Of a stretch of 64,000 nucleotides of DNA, positions 25,892-34,536 are shown one piece after another. Location of the stretch: NCBI RefSeq assembly GCF_023516715.1, contig NZ_JAMGSI010000001.1, positions 1,736,001-1,800,000 of the forward strand, written 5' to 3'. The stretch is from Akkermansia massiliensis. Its GTDB lineage: Bacteria > Verrucomicrobiota > Verrucomicrobiia > Verrucomicrobiales > Akkermansiaceae. A program made the translations under genes and the position numbers. Below the pieces are notes generated by a model, which saw only the letters and a program-made list of their open reading frames with translations, ran no database searches and was not told the DNA's origin. Position 1 is the stretch's first letter. Every line of letters starts with the position of its first letter.

Positions 25892-27109
25892 TCATTTCTC
25901 CGCCGCCTTTTTCCCGTCCGCAGCGGAAGGGGCGGACGGTGAAAACTTCAGCTTCACGCCCAGTTTTTTCCAGGCTGCGGCCATTTCCCGCTCCACCTCT
26001 TCCGGAGCCTTCCCGTCCAGCAGAACGGCGTGCGCCCCGTTGACGTCCTCCGCATCCCAGGCTTCCAGGTAACGCCTGAGGCGTTCCGCCTTGCCGTCCC
26101 CTTCCAGATGGCACCAGTACACCGTCCATAACAGATCGGCCCAGTACCGGGACGCGTCCCCCTTTGAAGGGAGGCCATGGCCTGCGGCGGAATGAACGGA
26201 ATCCCGCGCCAGCAGGTCCGCCAGGGCAGGCAGCGGCTCCCTGCCCGTGCGCACGGCGCGGGGAAGCATGGCAGCCAGCCTTCCCGGAAGCTTCCGGAAT
26301 ACCATCGCCTCCTTCTCCATGGGAAGAAAAGCCATGTACGCGGAAAAACCGTCCACCAGCCAGTGTTCCAGGTCCATGGACTGCGCCACCCAGTGGGTGA
26401 CGGCAAAGCGCGGATCCACCGCGTCCAGCTTCAGCGGCTTTCCCTTTTTATCCCGCAGCAGCAGGGCCGTAAAACTGGTGGGGGAAAACTTGAGCCTCCC
26501 GTTCCGCAGGCCCGGCGCCTTGTTGAAATCCTCTTCCTGAAAACATACCCTCACCAGATACTTGCGGGAGGGGCGGCGGGCCACCGCCAGATTCATGGGA
26601 ACGGCCGCCAGGGCGGACAGAATGGTTTCAAAACGCCGCGCCAGGGCCATGCGTTCCGTTTCCGGCAATTTTCCGGGGGACTCAATGACGAAATGGTCCG
26701 TTTCATACACGCTCAGCTCATCCGTCTCCTGCACGGCCTTCACCAGCAGATAGCCGGGCGCGGCCGCCCTTTCCGGCCACGGAGCGTCCCAATTCGGCTC
26801 CAGGGGAACGTAACGTCCGCCGGACGCACCCTGCGCCGGAGGGTTCTCCGCCCCCACATCCGTATCCGGAAGCGTGCCGCCGGACTTCACCCATTCCAGG
26901 ATATACGCCTGGTCGGCGCCGGAAAAAACGTTCTTGGGAACGGCTACTATCCGGCCGTCCTGAAGCTTCAGGTCCACCTCCGCATCACGGACGGCCACCA
27001 GCACGGCTACGACGGTAGCGCCCCGGTCATTCGTCCAGATGCGCGCCTGAACGCTTCCGGCCAGGCTCAGTCCTGTCAATACGGACAGTATCTTTACGGG
27101 CACGGTCAT
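25892..27109 (-). CDS. Secreted SHD1-domain protein with degenerate peptidase-like region
   Basis: 405-aa exported protein. A signal peptide (MTVPVKILSVLTGLSLAGSVQA) is followed by an SHD1-type module (RIWTNDRGATVVAVLVAVRDAEVD ... VPKNVFSGADQAYI), typical of Planctomycetes/Verrucomicrobia. The C-terminal 270 residues resemble a gluzincin layout, with THWVAQS followed 12 residues later by WLVDGFSAYM, but the HExxH zinc motif is replaced by HWVAQ, so it is probably inactive. The ATG at 27109 has GGGAG 5 bases upstream and a promoter at 27130-27157. The frame extends further upstream without a signal peptide and is not used. Confidence 0.7.
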   Translation of the reverse strand: MTVPVKILSVLTGLSLAGSVQARIWTNDRGATVVAVLVAVRDAEVDLKLQDGRIVAVPKNVFSGADQAYILEWVKSGGTLPDTDVGAENPPAQGASGGRYVPLEPNWDAPWPERAAAPGYLLVKAVQETDELSVYETDHFVIESPGKLPETERMALARRFETILSALAAVPMNLAVARRPSRKYLVRVCFQEEDFNKAPGLRNGRLKFSPTSFTALLLRDKKGKPLKLDAVDPRFAVTHWVAQSMDLEHWLVDGFSAYMAFLPMEKEAMVFRKLPGRLAAMLPRAVRTGREPLPALADLLARDSVHSAAGHGLPSKGDASRYWADLLWTVYWCHLEGDGKAERLRRYLEAWDAEDVNGAHAVLLDGKAPEEVEREMAAAWKKLGVKLKFSPSAPSAADGKKAAEK

Positions 27110-27129
27110 AGGGCTCCCTTTGTCCGCAC

Positions 27130-27157
27130 AAGCTACCACATTGTCCCGCGGACGCAA
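27130..27157 (-). promoter_or_regulatory. Promoter of the SHD1-protein gene
   Basis: On the minus strand TTGCGT (27157-27152), 16 bases, TAGCTT (27135-27130), then a leader carrying a GGGAG ribosome site. Confidence 0.4.
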
Positions 27158-27246
27158 TCCTTTTTCCGTCCACCCTTGCTCCGCCGGAACCCGTTCCGCC
27201 AAAAGAACATGGAGCGGCTCCGCGTCATGGCTTTCCTCCGGAGGGG

Positions 27247-27275
27247 TTGACACGTCCCAGTAAAACCCATAATCT
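27247..27275 (+). promoter_or_regulatory. Promoter of the 118-aa membrane protein gene
   Basis: TTGACA (27247-27252), 17 bases, TAATCT (27270-27275), the best consensus match in the window. It stands divergent from the SHD1-gene promoter. The 17-base leader contains AAGGAAAAGCAGG as a likely ribosome site. Confidence 0.6.
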
Positions 27276-27298
27276 TATGGAAGAAAGGAAAAGCAGGC

Positions 27299-27655
27299 AT
27301 GCACATCAGTCCCCTCAGAAAAAACATTCCGCTGACCGTCGTCACCCTGGCGGCCCTGGGCATCATGCTCTTCCTGTTCTTCATGCACCCCTCCACCCCG
27401 GAGGAATCCCTGGAATTCTACACGCCGGACGGCAACGGCGTAGGCTCCTTCCGGGTGGAAATCACGGACATGCCGTCCAACCCCGCCTATACGGAAGTGA
27501 AGATCATCCCGGAGGACATGGAGCCCTTCCAGCGGTTCATGTCCAAATTCCGCAACAAGCCCGTCACGGCCAAAATCCCCTCCTACGGCAGCCATGTAGT
27601 CGTTCCTGGCCGGGACATGCAGTGCGACGGAGTCCTGCGCCTGGCCGGGCATTGA
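27299..27655 (+). CDS. Small membrane-anchored protein of unknown function
   Basis: 118-aa protein with one N-terminal transmembrane helix (IPLTVVTLAALGIMLFLFFM) and a small soluble domain rich in beta strands (EFYTPDGNGVGSFRVEI ... YGSHVVVPGRDMQCDGVLRL) that would face the periplasm. No known motif. The purine-rich leader and a consensus promoter support the start at 27299. It converges on the SBF-like transporter gene, 19 bases away. Confidence 0.6.
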   Translation: MHISPLRKNIPLTVVTLAALGIMLFLFFMHPSTPEESLEFYTPDGNGVGSFRVEITDMPSNPAYTEVKIIPEDMEPFQRFMSKFRNKPVTAKIPSYGSHVVVPGRDMQCDGVLRLAGH

Positions 27656-27674
27656 CCGGCAAGCGGAGGCTGCC

Positions 27675-28655
27675 TTACAGCTTGTCTCCCTTTCCCACGT
27701 CCTTCGCCCACTTCCGGGCCAGGAAGGAACAGACCATCAGCTGGAGCTGGTGGAAAACCATGATGGGAATCACCAGCAGCCCGATGGGCGCTCCGGCAAA
27801 AATCACGTTCATCATCGGGATGCCGGTGGCCAGGCTCTTCTTGGAGCCGCAGAAAATAATCGCGATGCGGTCCTCCCGGGAGAAATGCAACTTGCGGGAA
27901 AGGAAGGCCGTCAGCCACAGGGCCGCGGCCAGCAGAATGCCGCAGAAGACAAGCACCTCCACCAGGGAGAGCCAGGGCAGGTTCTTCCACACGCCGTTAA
28001 TCATCGCATGGCTGAACGCCGTGTAAATCACCAGCCAGATCGTGCTGTGGTCCGTCCAGGAAGTAATGTTCCGGTGCGTGACCACCCATTTGCCGATCCA
28101 GCGCTGGGCAACCTGCCCGGTCACAAAGGGCACCAGAATAATATAGCAGATGTTCAGGAAGGTGGAAAAATCCACGCCTCCCTCCCCTCCGCGGGACCAC
28201 ACCAGCCCCACCAGCAGAGGCGTGAGGAACACTCCCAGCAGACTGGAAACGGAGGCGGAGCAGATGGCCGCGGCCACGTTCCCGCCCGCCATGGAGGTGA
28301 ACGCTATGCTGGACTGCACCGTGGAAGGCAGCATGCACACGTACAGCATGCCCATGCACAAATCCGGCCCCAGCACGCTGTTCCACAGCGGCATGCTCAG
28401 AATGCCCAGCAGGGGGAAAATCACGAAGGTGCTTGCAGCCACCAGGCCCTGGAGGCGCCAGTGCATCAGCCCCTCCCACACGGAGCGGCGGGAAAGCTTG
28501 GCCCCGTACAGGAAAAAGAGCAGGATGATGGCCGCATCGCTCAAGCGGCTGAACACCGTATCCCACACGCCGGAACAGGGAATCAGAATCCCCGCGCTCA
28601 CGCTGACGATGAGGCCGACGGTAAAGCGGTCCAATTTGGAAAGGAATCCCAGCAT
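27675..28655 (-). CDS. SBF-like (YfeH-type) bile acid:sodium symporter family protein
   Basis: 326-aa polytopic inner-membrane protein with about nine to ten hydrophobic segments. Family-typical stretches are LLFFLYGAKLSRRSVWEGLMHWR, YVCMLPSTVQSSIAFTSMAGGNVAAAICSASVSSLLG and the crossover-like KKSLATGIPMMN near residue 275. These fit the SBF-like subfamily rather than classic ASBT transporters. The substrate is unknown for bacterial members; bile acids are possible in a gut organism, but small organic anions are as likely. It sits 37 bases downstream of tyrS on the same strand. Confidence 0.85.
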   Translation of the reverse strand: MLGFLSKLDRFTVGLIVSVSAGILIPCSGVWDTVFSRLSDAAIILLFFLYGAKLSRRSVWEGLMHWRLQGLVAASTFVIFPLLGILSMPLWNSVLGPDLCMGMLYVCMLPSTVQSSIAFTSMAGGNVAAAICSASVSSLLGVFLTPLLVGLVWSRGGEGGVDFSTFLNICYIILVPFVTGQVAQRWIGKWVVTHRNITSWTDHSTIWLVIYTAFSHAMINGVWKNLPWLSLVEVLVFCGILLAAALWLTAFLSRKLHFSREDRIAIIFCGSKKSLATGIPMMNVIFAGAPIGLLVIPIMVFHQLQLMVCSFLARKWAKDVGKGDKL

Positions 28656-28692
28656 GGAGGAAGGAAGAAAGGTGAATGCCGTTTCCGGCTCC

Positions 28693-29874
28693 CTACTTGA
28701 AGCGCACGGCGTGCTTCTTGCTCAGGCGCAGAACGCTGCCGGGGGCCAGCTCCGGCACGGCGGCGGGGTCCGTCACCTTGGCGTCGTTCAACTGGATGGC
28801 GCCGGGCGTGAAATGCTCCTTGCGCAAAACGCCGTTGGACTTCTTCACCTGGAAAACGTTCTCAAAAAGGAAGGCCACCAGGGCCAGCGCATTCATGCCG
28901 GCAGGCAGGGAGGCGATTTCCACTTCCGGCAAATCCGCGGCGGCCAGGTCCCTCTTGGAGAAACGGGTTTCCCAGTCCGCGCGGGCGGCGTCCGCGGCGG
29001 CGGAGTCGTGATAGCGGGCCGTAATCTTCCAGGCCAGCAGCTTCTTGGCTTCCATCGGGTGCAGACCCATGTCCCGCTTCTCGCCCAGCAGCACCTGGTA
29101 ATAGCGGTCCATCAGCTCGTCGCTGGCGCTCATCATCTTGCCGAACATCATTTCCGGCGCTTCGTCCACGCCCACGTAATTCCCGTAGGACTTGGACATC
29201 TTGCGCACGCCGTCCAGGCCTTCCAGCAGGGGCATCGTCATGGCGATCTGGGGCAGCATGCCCTCCTCCTTCTGGAGGTCGCGCCCTACCAGGATGTTGA
29301 AAAGCTGGTCCGTGCCGCCCAGTTCCACGTCCGACCGGATTTCTACGGAATCCCAGCCCTGCATGATCGGGTACTGCATTTCGTGCAGGCGCACCTCCTT
29401 GCCGCCCTCCACGCGGGCCTTGAAATCCTCCCGGGCCAGCATTTGCTGCATGGTCACGCGGGAATTGAGCTTCAGCACTTCCTCATACGTCATCTTGCGG
29501 AACCAGTCCCCGTTGTAGACGATCTCCGTCCTGTCCCGGTCCAGAATCTTGAACGCCTGCTTGGTGTACGTCTCCGCATTCTCCAGCACCTGTTCACGGG
29601 AAAGAGGGGGCCGCGTGACGGAACGGCCGGAGGGATCCCCGATGGTGGCCGTGAAATCCCCGATGAGCAAAATGGCCTGGTGGCCCAGTTCCTGGAACTG
29701 GCGCAGTTTTTCAATAGCCACGGTATGGCCCAGGTGAATATCCGGCGCGGTGGGGTCCACCCCCAGCTTCACGCGCAGGGGACGGCCCAGCTTGAGGCGC
29801 TCCTTCAACTCTTCACGGCTGATCACGACGGCGGTACCGCCCATCAATATGTCTAATTGCTCATCTATAGTCAT
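28693..29874 (-). CDS. tyrS: Tyrosyl-tRNA synthetase
   Basis: 393-aa class I synthetase that charges tRNA-Tyr. The HIGH motif appears as HLGH (residues 47-50), the signature KMSKS as RKMSKSYGNYV near residue 230, and a C-terminal S4-type RNA-binding domain (IQLNDAKVTDPAAVPELAPGSVLRL) closes the protein. It belongs to the longer-linker TyrS group with the GGTDQLFN stretch. The start MTIDEQLDILM is taken; the frame extends 68 codons upstream through a GC-rich region with no homology. No T-box-like leader is visible in the 260 bases upstream. Confidence 0.95.
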   Translation of the reverse strand: MTIDEQLDILMGGTAVVISREELKERLKLGRPLRVKLGVDPTAPDIHLGHTVAIEKLRQFQELGHQAILLIGDFTATIGDPSGRSVTRPPLSREQVLENAETYTKQAFKILDRDRTEIVYNGDWFRKMTYEEVLKLNSRVTMQQMLAREDFKARVEGGKEVRLHEMQYPIMQGWDSVEIRSDVELGGTDQLFNILVGRDLQKEEGMLPQIAMTMPLLEGLDGVRKMSKSYGNYVGVDEAPEMMFGKMMSASDELMDRYYQVLLGEKRDMGLHPMEAKKLLAWKITARYHDSAAADAARADWETRFSKRDLAAADLPEVEIASLPAGMNALALVAFLFENVFQVKKSNGVLRKEHFTPGAIQLNDAKVTDPAAVPELAPGSVLRLSKKHAVRFK

Positions 29875-30131
29875 TGATCTGGCGCATAGAGTGCCGGGGG
29901 CACCGCGCCTTTTCAAGCTTATATCCTGTGCGCGAAGCATCAGGCCCGGCAAAGGGCCCTCCGGAGCCCGTGCCGGTACCGGGAAGCGGGCGGCCCGGAG
30001 GTGGTATCCGTGCCACGCAGGGAACGGCATGCCAAAACTGCGTCCCTTCACACGCCCTTCCCGCCAACGCCGCTCCATGGTTTACGCTGCCCTTTTCCGC
30101 AAGCGGCGGCGTTCCTGCGGAACCGCAAAAA

Positions 30132-30368
30132 CTACATGAGCTGGTACAGGCGGGGATAGGAAGCCTGATTGGCGGTCACGTAATGCGGGCGGGGCTTGGG
30201 ACCCGGCCTGTTCTGCCCGTGATGCCAGCCGTTGTTATAATCATTATGGTTATAATGGTGCGACGGACCGGGGCGGTAATAATCATTATTATTATGGCGA
30301 TGGTGGCAGCCTGCGGCCAGGACGGCTACGGCTGCTGCTGCAAGAATAGGTATTATTTTCATATTCAT
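30132..30368 (-). CDS. Small His/Asn-rich lipoprotein
   Basis: 78-aa protein. The signal peptide MNMKIIPILAAAAVAVLAAGC has a good lipobox (LAAGC). The mature part is dominated by His, Asn, Tyr, Pro and Arg (HHRHNNNDYYRPGPSHHYNH) and looks unstructured, with eleven or so His residues able to bind transition metals such as Ni, Zn or Cu. A second start at 30362 is equally possible. Function is unknown; metal buffering or surface adhesion are guesses from composition. It lies between tyrS and a DUF486 gene on the same strand. Confidence 0.6.
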   Translation of the reverse strand: MNMKIIPILAAAAVAVLAAGCHHRHNNNDYYRPGPSHHYNHNDYNNGWHHGQNRPGPKPRPHYVTANQASYPRLYQLM

Positions 30369-30421
30369 CTTTCTAAATGGTAAGACCACCCTGAAAGAGG
30401 AATGCGAACGAAAAAAGTCTG

Positions 30422-30784
30422 TCACCCGAGCAAACGCTCCCTATTGACAAAGAAAACGGCCCCCAGCACGCATAAAAAAGCCCACAGGTAGTCCCACTTC
30501 CATTTCTCCCCGATGTAGAACAGGGCGAAGGGGATGAACACGCACAGGGTGATCACCTCCTGCATGATCTTGAGCTGGGCCACGTTAAGGCCTCCCGCAT
30601 TGCCCAGGCGGTTGGCGGGAATCATGAAGCAGTACTCGAAAAACGCCACGCCCCAGCTCATCAGGATAATCAGCAGCAGGGGCTTGTCGTCCGCCGCGGA
30701 ACCCTTCTTCAAATGCCCGTACCACGCCCACGTCATAAAAACGTTGGAGACCACCAGCATGGAAATCGTTAAAGCAACCTTCAT
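30422..30784 (-). CDS. DUF486 family membrane protein
   Basis: 120-aa four-helix inner-membrane protein matching DUF486 (MKVALTISMLVVSNVFMTWAWYGHLK, SWGVAFFEYCFMIPANRLG, QLKIMQEVITLCVF, FLCVLGAVFFVN). The family resembles small drug/metabolite-type transporters, but no substrate is known. It starts 19 bases after oppC and may be read from the same mRNA. Confidence 0.85.
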   Translation of the reverse strand: MKVALTISMLVVSNVFMTWAWYGHLKKGSAADDKPLLLIILMSWGVAFFEYCFMIPANRLGNAGGLNVAQLKIMQEVITLCVFIPFALFYIGEKWKWDYLWAFLCVLGAVFFVNRERLLG

Positions 30785-30803
30785 TGTCTTTTATTCAAAA
30801 GCG

Positions 30804-31760
30804 TCAATCCTTGGAAGACTTGGGGTCCAGGGCGTCACGCAGCCCGTCCCCCAGGAAATTCAGCGCCAGCAGGGTAGCGGAAAACAGCAGCGCCGGGAAC
30901 AGGAGCAGTTCCGGGCTCACCTCCATGCGGTCCGCCCCCTCCTTGATCAGCGTGCCCCAGGAAGAATTGGGAGCCTTCACGCCCAGGCCCAGGAAGGACA
31001 GGACAGCCTCCAGCAGCATGATGCCGGGAACGGCCAGCGTCGTGTACACGATGACGGACCCGAACAAATTCGGCGCAATGTGGCGGAACAGAATCTTCAT
31101 GTGCCCGATGCCCAGGGAGCGGGCCGCCTCCACGAACTCCTGCCCCTTCAGCTCCAGCGTCTGCGTGCGGACGATGCGCGCCAGCGTCAGCCAGCCCAGC
31201 GCGCCGATGGCGATGAAGAGGGGAATCAATCCGGTCATGGGACTCACCATCTCCACGGACCAGCCCGTGACGCCGGAAACCCACTGCGTCAGCTGCTGGG
31301 CGGGTTCCTCCACGGACAGGGAGAAAATAATCACCAGCACGATGAACGGCAGGGCGAAAAGCACGTCCACCAGGCGCATCATCAGGGCGTCCAGCCTGCC
31401 CCCGGCATAACCGGAAACCAGCCCGTACGTCACGCCGATGACCAGGGAAACGCCCGTGGCCACCACGCCCACCAGCAGGGAAATGCGGCCCCCGTACAGC
31501 ACGCGCGCCAGCAGGTCCCGCCCGAGCTGGTCCGTGCCGAACCAGTACTGCCAGGAAGGACTTTCCGCAATGCGGGACAGGTCCTGCACATTCGGGTGCG
31601 GCAGCCACGGCAGCAGCGGACCCAGAAAACAGGCCGCCACAATCAGCGCCAGCGCCAGCAGGGAAAACATGGCCGCGCGGTTGCGCGAAAGCCGCAGAAA
31701 GGCGTCTCTCCACAGGGAGGAGCCCTGCTCCTCCATGCTGTTCCATTCCCTGTTCTTCAT
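30804..31760 (-). CDS. oppC: Peptide ABC transporter permease, OppC type
   Basis: 318-aa permease with the extended N-terminal domain of OppC/DppC, six membrane helices and the EAA loop (EFVEAARSLGIGHMKILFRHIAPN) that docks the ATPase. FGTDQLGRD near residue 70 is the usual OppC signature. Its ATG overlaps the oppB stop as ATGA. It forms the inner-membrane channel with OppB. No OppD or OppF ATPase is encoded next to it. Confidence 0.92.
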   Translation of the reverse strand: MKNREWNSMEEQGSSLWRDAFLRLSRNRAAMFSLLALALIVAACFLGPLLPWLPHPNVQDLSRIAESPSWQYWFGTDQLGRDLLARVLYGGRISLLVGVVATGVSLVIGVTYGLVSGYAGGRLDALMMRLVDVLFALPFIVLVIIFSLSVEEPAQQLTQWVSGVTGWSVEMVSPMTGLIPLFIAIGALGWLTLARIVRTQTLELKGQEFVEAARSLGIGHMKILFRHIAPNLFGSVIVYTTLAVPGIMLLEAVLSFLGLGVKAPNSSWGTLIKEGADRMEVSPELLLFPALLFSATLLALNFLGDGLRDALDPKSSKD

Positions 31761-32680
31761 GACTCCGCCCTCAATCTGGGGTTGACGGCCATCTGCACCA
31801 GGTCCACGGCCAGGTTGGCCGCGACGATCAGGATGCCGTAAAACAGGACAAGCCCCTGGATCAGGAAATAATCCCGGTCCGTGGTGGCGTTCACGAAATG
31901 CTGGCCCATGCCGGGAACCTGGAAGCAGGTCTCCACTACAAAGGAGCCGGTAATCATGGCGGCAAAGGCCGGCCCCAGATAGGAAAGGGCCGGAATCAGG
32001 CCGCCGCGCAGGGCGTGCTTCCAGACCGTGCGGAAGGGGCCCGCCCCCTTGGCGCGGGCCGTCCTGATGAAATCCTGTCCCAGCACCTCAAGCATGCCTC
32101 CGCGCGTCAGGCGCGCTAGGTACGCGGCATTCACCAATCCCAGCGTCAGCGCAGGCAGCACCACGCAGCCGGGAGAATCCCATCCGGCAACGCTCAGGCC
32201 GGGCACATGCATGCCCAGCGCCACACCCAGCAGCGGAGCCACCACGAAGGCGGGAATACAGATGCCGGCCATGGAAACCAGCATCACCCACCAGTCCATC
32301 CACCGGTTCTTGTACAGGGCCGCCACGATCCCGGCGGGAATGCCCACCAGAATGGAAATCACCATGCCTATGACGCCAAGCTGGAGGGATACCGGGAATG
32401 ACTGGCCGATCATGTCCGCCACGCTGATGCCCTCCTTCACCAGGGACGGCCCCAGGTCGCCATGGACCAGCATGTTCCACCAGTAGCGCCCGTACTGGAC
32501 CAGGGAGCTCTGGTCCAGCCCGTAGCTGGTCTGGAGCTGCTGGAGGACGTGCTCCGGCAGCTTCTTCTCCCCCATGAAGGGGTGGCCCGGCAGCAGGCGT
32601 ATCAGGAAAAACGTCACGGTCTCCAGCACCAGCAGGACCAGAAGCCCCTGCCCCAGGCGTTTCAAAATCATCCTGGTCAA
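31757..32680 (-). CDS. oppB: Peptide ABC transporter permease, OppB type
   Basis: 307-aa permease opening with ILKRLGQGLLVLLVLETVTFFLIRLLPGHP, the standard OppB start, with the EAA-like loop EVLGQDFIRTARAKGAGPFRTVWKHALR near residue 190. The start is a TTG at 32680: a perfect AAGGAGG sits 7 bases upstream and the codon overlaps the oppA stop as TTGA, whereas the in-frame ATG at 32671 is 16 bases from the site. Middle gene of oppABC. Confidence 0.92.
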   Translation of the reverse strand: MTRMILKRLGQGLLVLLVLETVTFFLIRLLPGHPFMGEKKLPEHVLQQLQTSYGLDQSSLVQYGRYWWNMLVHGDLGPSLVKEGISVADMIGQSFPVSLQLGVIGMVISILVGIPAGIVAALYKNRWMDWWVMLVSMAGICIPAFVVAPLLGVALGMHVPGLSVAGWDSPGCVVLPALTLGLVNAAYLARLTRGGMLEVLGQDFIRTARAKGAGPFRTVWKHALRGGLIPALSYLGPAFAAMITGSFVVETCFQVPGMGQHFVNATTDRDYFLIQGLVLFYGILIVAANLAVDLVQMAVNPRLRAES

Positions 32681-34536
32681 GGCGCGGCCTCCTTCCCCTG
32701 CTCCCTGGGCGCGCCCAGGCTGATGTCTTCAAACAAATGGTTGTCCAGCAGCAGGGGATGCCATCCCCGCACCTCCGGACTCTTCAAATAGGACCGCCTG
32801 GCCCAGTACAGGGGAATCACCGGAGACTCCGAAAGCATCAGCGCTTCCGCACGGGCCAGCAGGGCCATGCGCTTCTCCTGGTCTCCCGTGGCGCGGCTCT
32901 CCGCCAGCAGGCGCTCATACTCCGGGCGGGACCAGCCCGTGTTGTTGTTCCCGGAGGCGGAGCTCCACAAATCCAGAAAACTGGACGGGTCCAGATAATC
33001 CCCGGACCAGGAGGAGGAACTGAAATCATACTGCATGGAATTCTGCGCGAACTTGTAGGCCGTCCATTCACAGGAACGGATATCCACGTGAACGCCCAGG
33101 TGCCTCTTCCACATGCCCTGGATGGCTTCCGCCATCGTCTTCTGCACCTCCCTGGACGTGGTCATCAACTCCAGCCGCGGAAACCCCTTTCCGCCGGGGA
33201 AACCCGCCTGCGCCAGCAGGGCGCGCGCCTTCTCCGGATTGAACTCCACCCCGTGCGGCGTCTTGTAGCCTGCGCCGTCCGGCGTAAAGCCGAAGCACGG
33301 CTGGCCGCCCCCGCACACCACGTCACGCACCAGGGTCTCCCGGTCCACGGCCAGGGAAAGGGCACGCCTGACGCGGGCGTCATCCAGCGGCGCGCGCGAC
33401 GTATTTAGCCGGTAAAAAATAGTCACGTAATAATCATCCTGGCAGAAATCACCGCCGCCGCGCTCCCGCGCGTACGCCGTCATTTCCGGGGGAACGTTAT
33501 TGGTGACATGGAGCTTGCCGTTGAAAAACATGCGGGTTTCCGTAAAGCCGTTCACGGTGGGTAGAAAACGGACCCCGTTCAGCCGGACGGAGGAGGCGTT
33601 CCGGTAGCGGGGATTGCGCCGCACCTCCACATAATCATTGAAACGGTGCTCCGCCATCAGAAAAGGACCATTCCCCACAGCCTTGCCGGGCCGCGTCCAG
33701 CCCCCCGTCCTGTCCAGCATGCCGCCGTGGGCTTCCACCGCATGGCGGGGAACCGGAAACCAGGTGCAATGAAGCAGCAGCAGGGGAAGCTGGGGCATCG
33801 GAGAACGCATTTCCAGCTCCAGGGTATGATCGTCCGCGGCGCGCACGCCCACACGGGCCTCCTCCCACAAATCCGGTCTTCCGGCCCGGACATCCTCCAG
33901 CATCCGGGCCGCGATTCTCCGCGCGCCTTCCTCCGGCATTCCGTCCGGCCACTCCATCCGGGAAATATCCTTCCGCAGCGCCTCCAGCTCCCGGGCGCCC
34001 ATGCCGTCCAGCCTCTCCCAATCCACCCGTGCCAGAGCCTCTCCATCCAGCCCCGCTTCCCCGGCCAGCCGGGAACCGGGGCCGCACAGCAGCAGGCTGC
34101 GCCTGTTCCGGTTGTAAGCCTCCGCATTCTTCAGCGGATAAAGCATGTCCGCATACCTTCCGCCAAACTCCGGATGAAGCAGGCGGTGGTAGGCATAAAC
34201 GAAATCATGGGCCGTCACCGGAACGCCGTCGCTCCACACGGCGTCCTTCCGCAGGGAAAAACACCACTTGTCCGCCTCCGGATTATGCGTCCAGGACTCC
34301 GCCACGGCTGGATGAAAAACGGCGTCATCCCTGGAATCCCCGCGCAGCAGCCCTTCCATCACGGCATTGATAATCTTGAAATCGGAAACGGAGGTGGCAA
34401 TATGCGGATCAAAACTCTGCGGTTCCGCATTATTGCCCACGATCAGCACTCCTTCCTCCTGCGCCCGTTCCACGCTGGTACGCGTATCGCATCCGGCGAG
34501 CAGCAGCATCACACAGAACATCATGAACAGGCGCAT
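32677..34536 (-). CDS. oppA: Peptide ABC transporter substrate-binding lipoprotein, OppA type
   Basis: 619-aa extracytoplasmic solute-binding protein of family 5 with lipoprotein signal MRLFMMFCVMLLLAGC. Typical stretches are NNAEPQSFDPHIATSVSDF near the mature N-terminus, SWTHNPEADKWCFSLRKDAVWSDGVPVTAHDFVYAYHRL and SLAVDRETLV. It would capture oligopeptides in the periplasm and hand them to OppBC. It is somewhat longer than E. coli OppA because of an insertion around residues 150-210. It is the first gene of a translationally coupled run oppA-oppB-oppC, followed by DUF486. Confidence 0.93.
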   Translation of the reverse strand: MRLFMMFCVMLLLAGCDTRTSVERAQEEGVLIVGNNAEPQSFDPHIATSVSDFKIINAVMEGLLRGDSRDDAVFHPAVAESWTHNPEADKWCFSLRKDAVWSDGVPVTAHDFVYAYHRLLHPEFGGRYADMLYPLKNAEAYNRNRRSLLLCGPGSRLAGEAGLDGEALARVDWERLDGMGARELEALRKDISRMEWPDGMPEEGARRIAARMLEDVRAGRPDLWEEARVGVRAADDHTLELEMRSPMPQLPLLLLHCTWFPVPRHAVEAHGGMLDRTGGWTRPGKAVGNGPFLMAEHRFNDYVEVRRNPRYRNASSVRLNGVRFLPTVNGFTETRMFFNGKLHVTNNVPPEMTAYARERGGGDFCQDDYYVTIFYRLNTSRAPLDDARVRRALSLAVDRETLVRDVVCGGGQPCFGFTPDGAGYKTPHGVEFNPEKARALLAQAGFPGGKGFPRLELMTTSREVQKTMAEAIQGMWKRHLGVHVDIRSCEWTAYKFAQNSMQYDFSSSSWSGDYLDPSSFLDLWSSASGNNNTGWSRPEYERLLAESRATGDQEKRMALLARAEALMLSESPVIPLYWARRSYLKSPEVRGWHPLLLDNHLFEDISLGAPREQGKEAAP

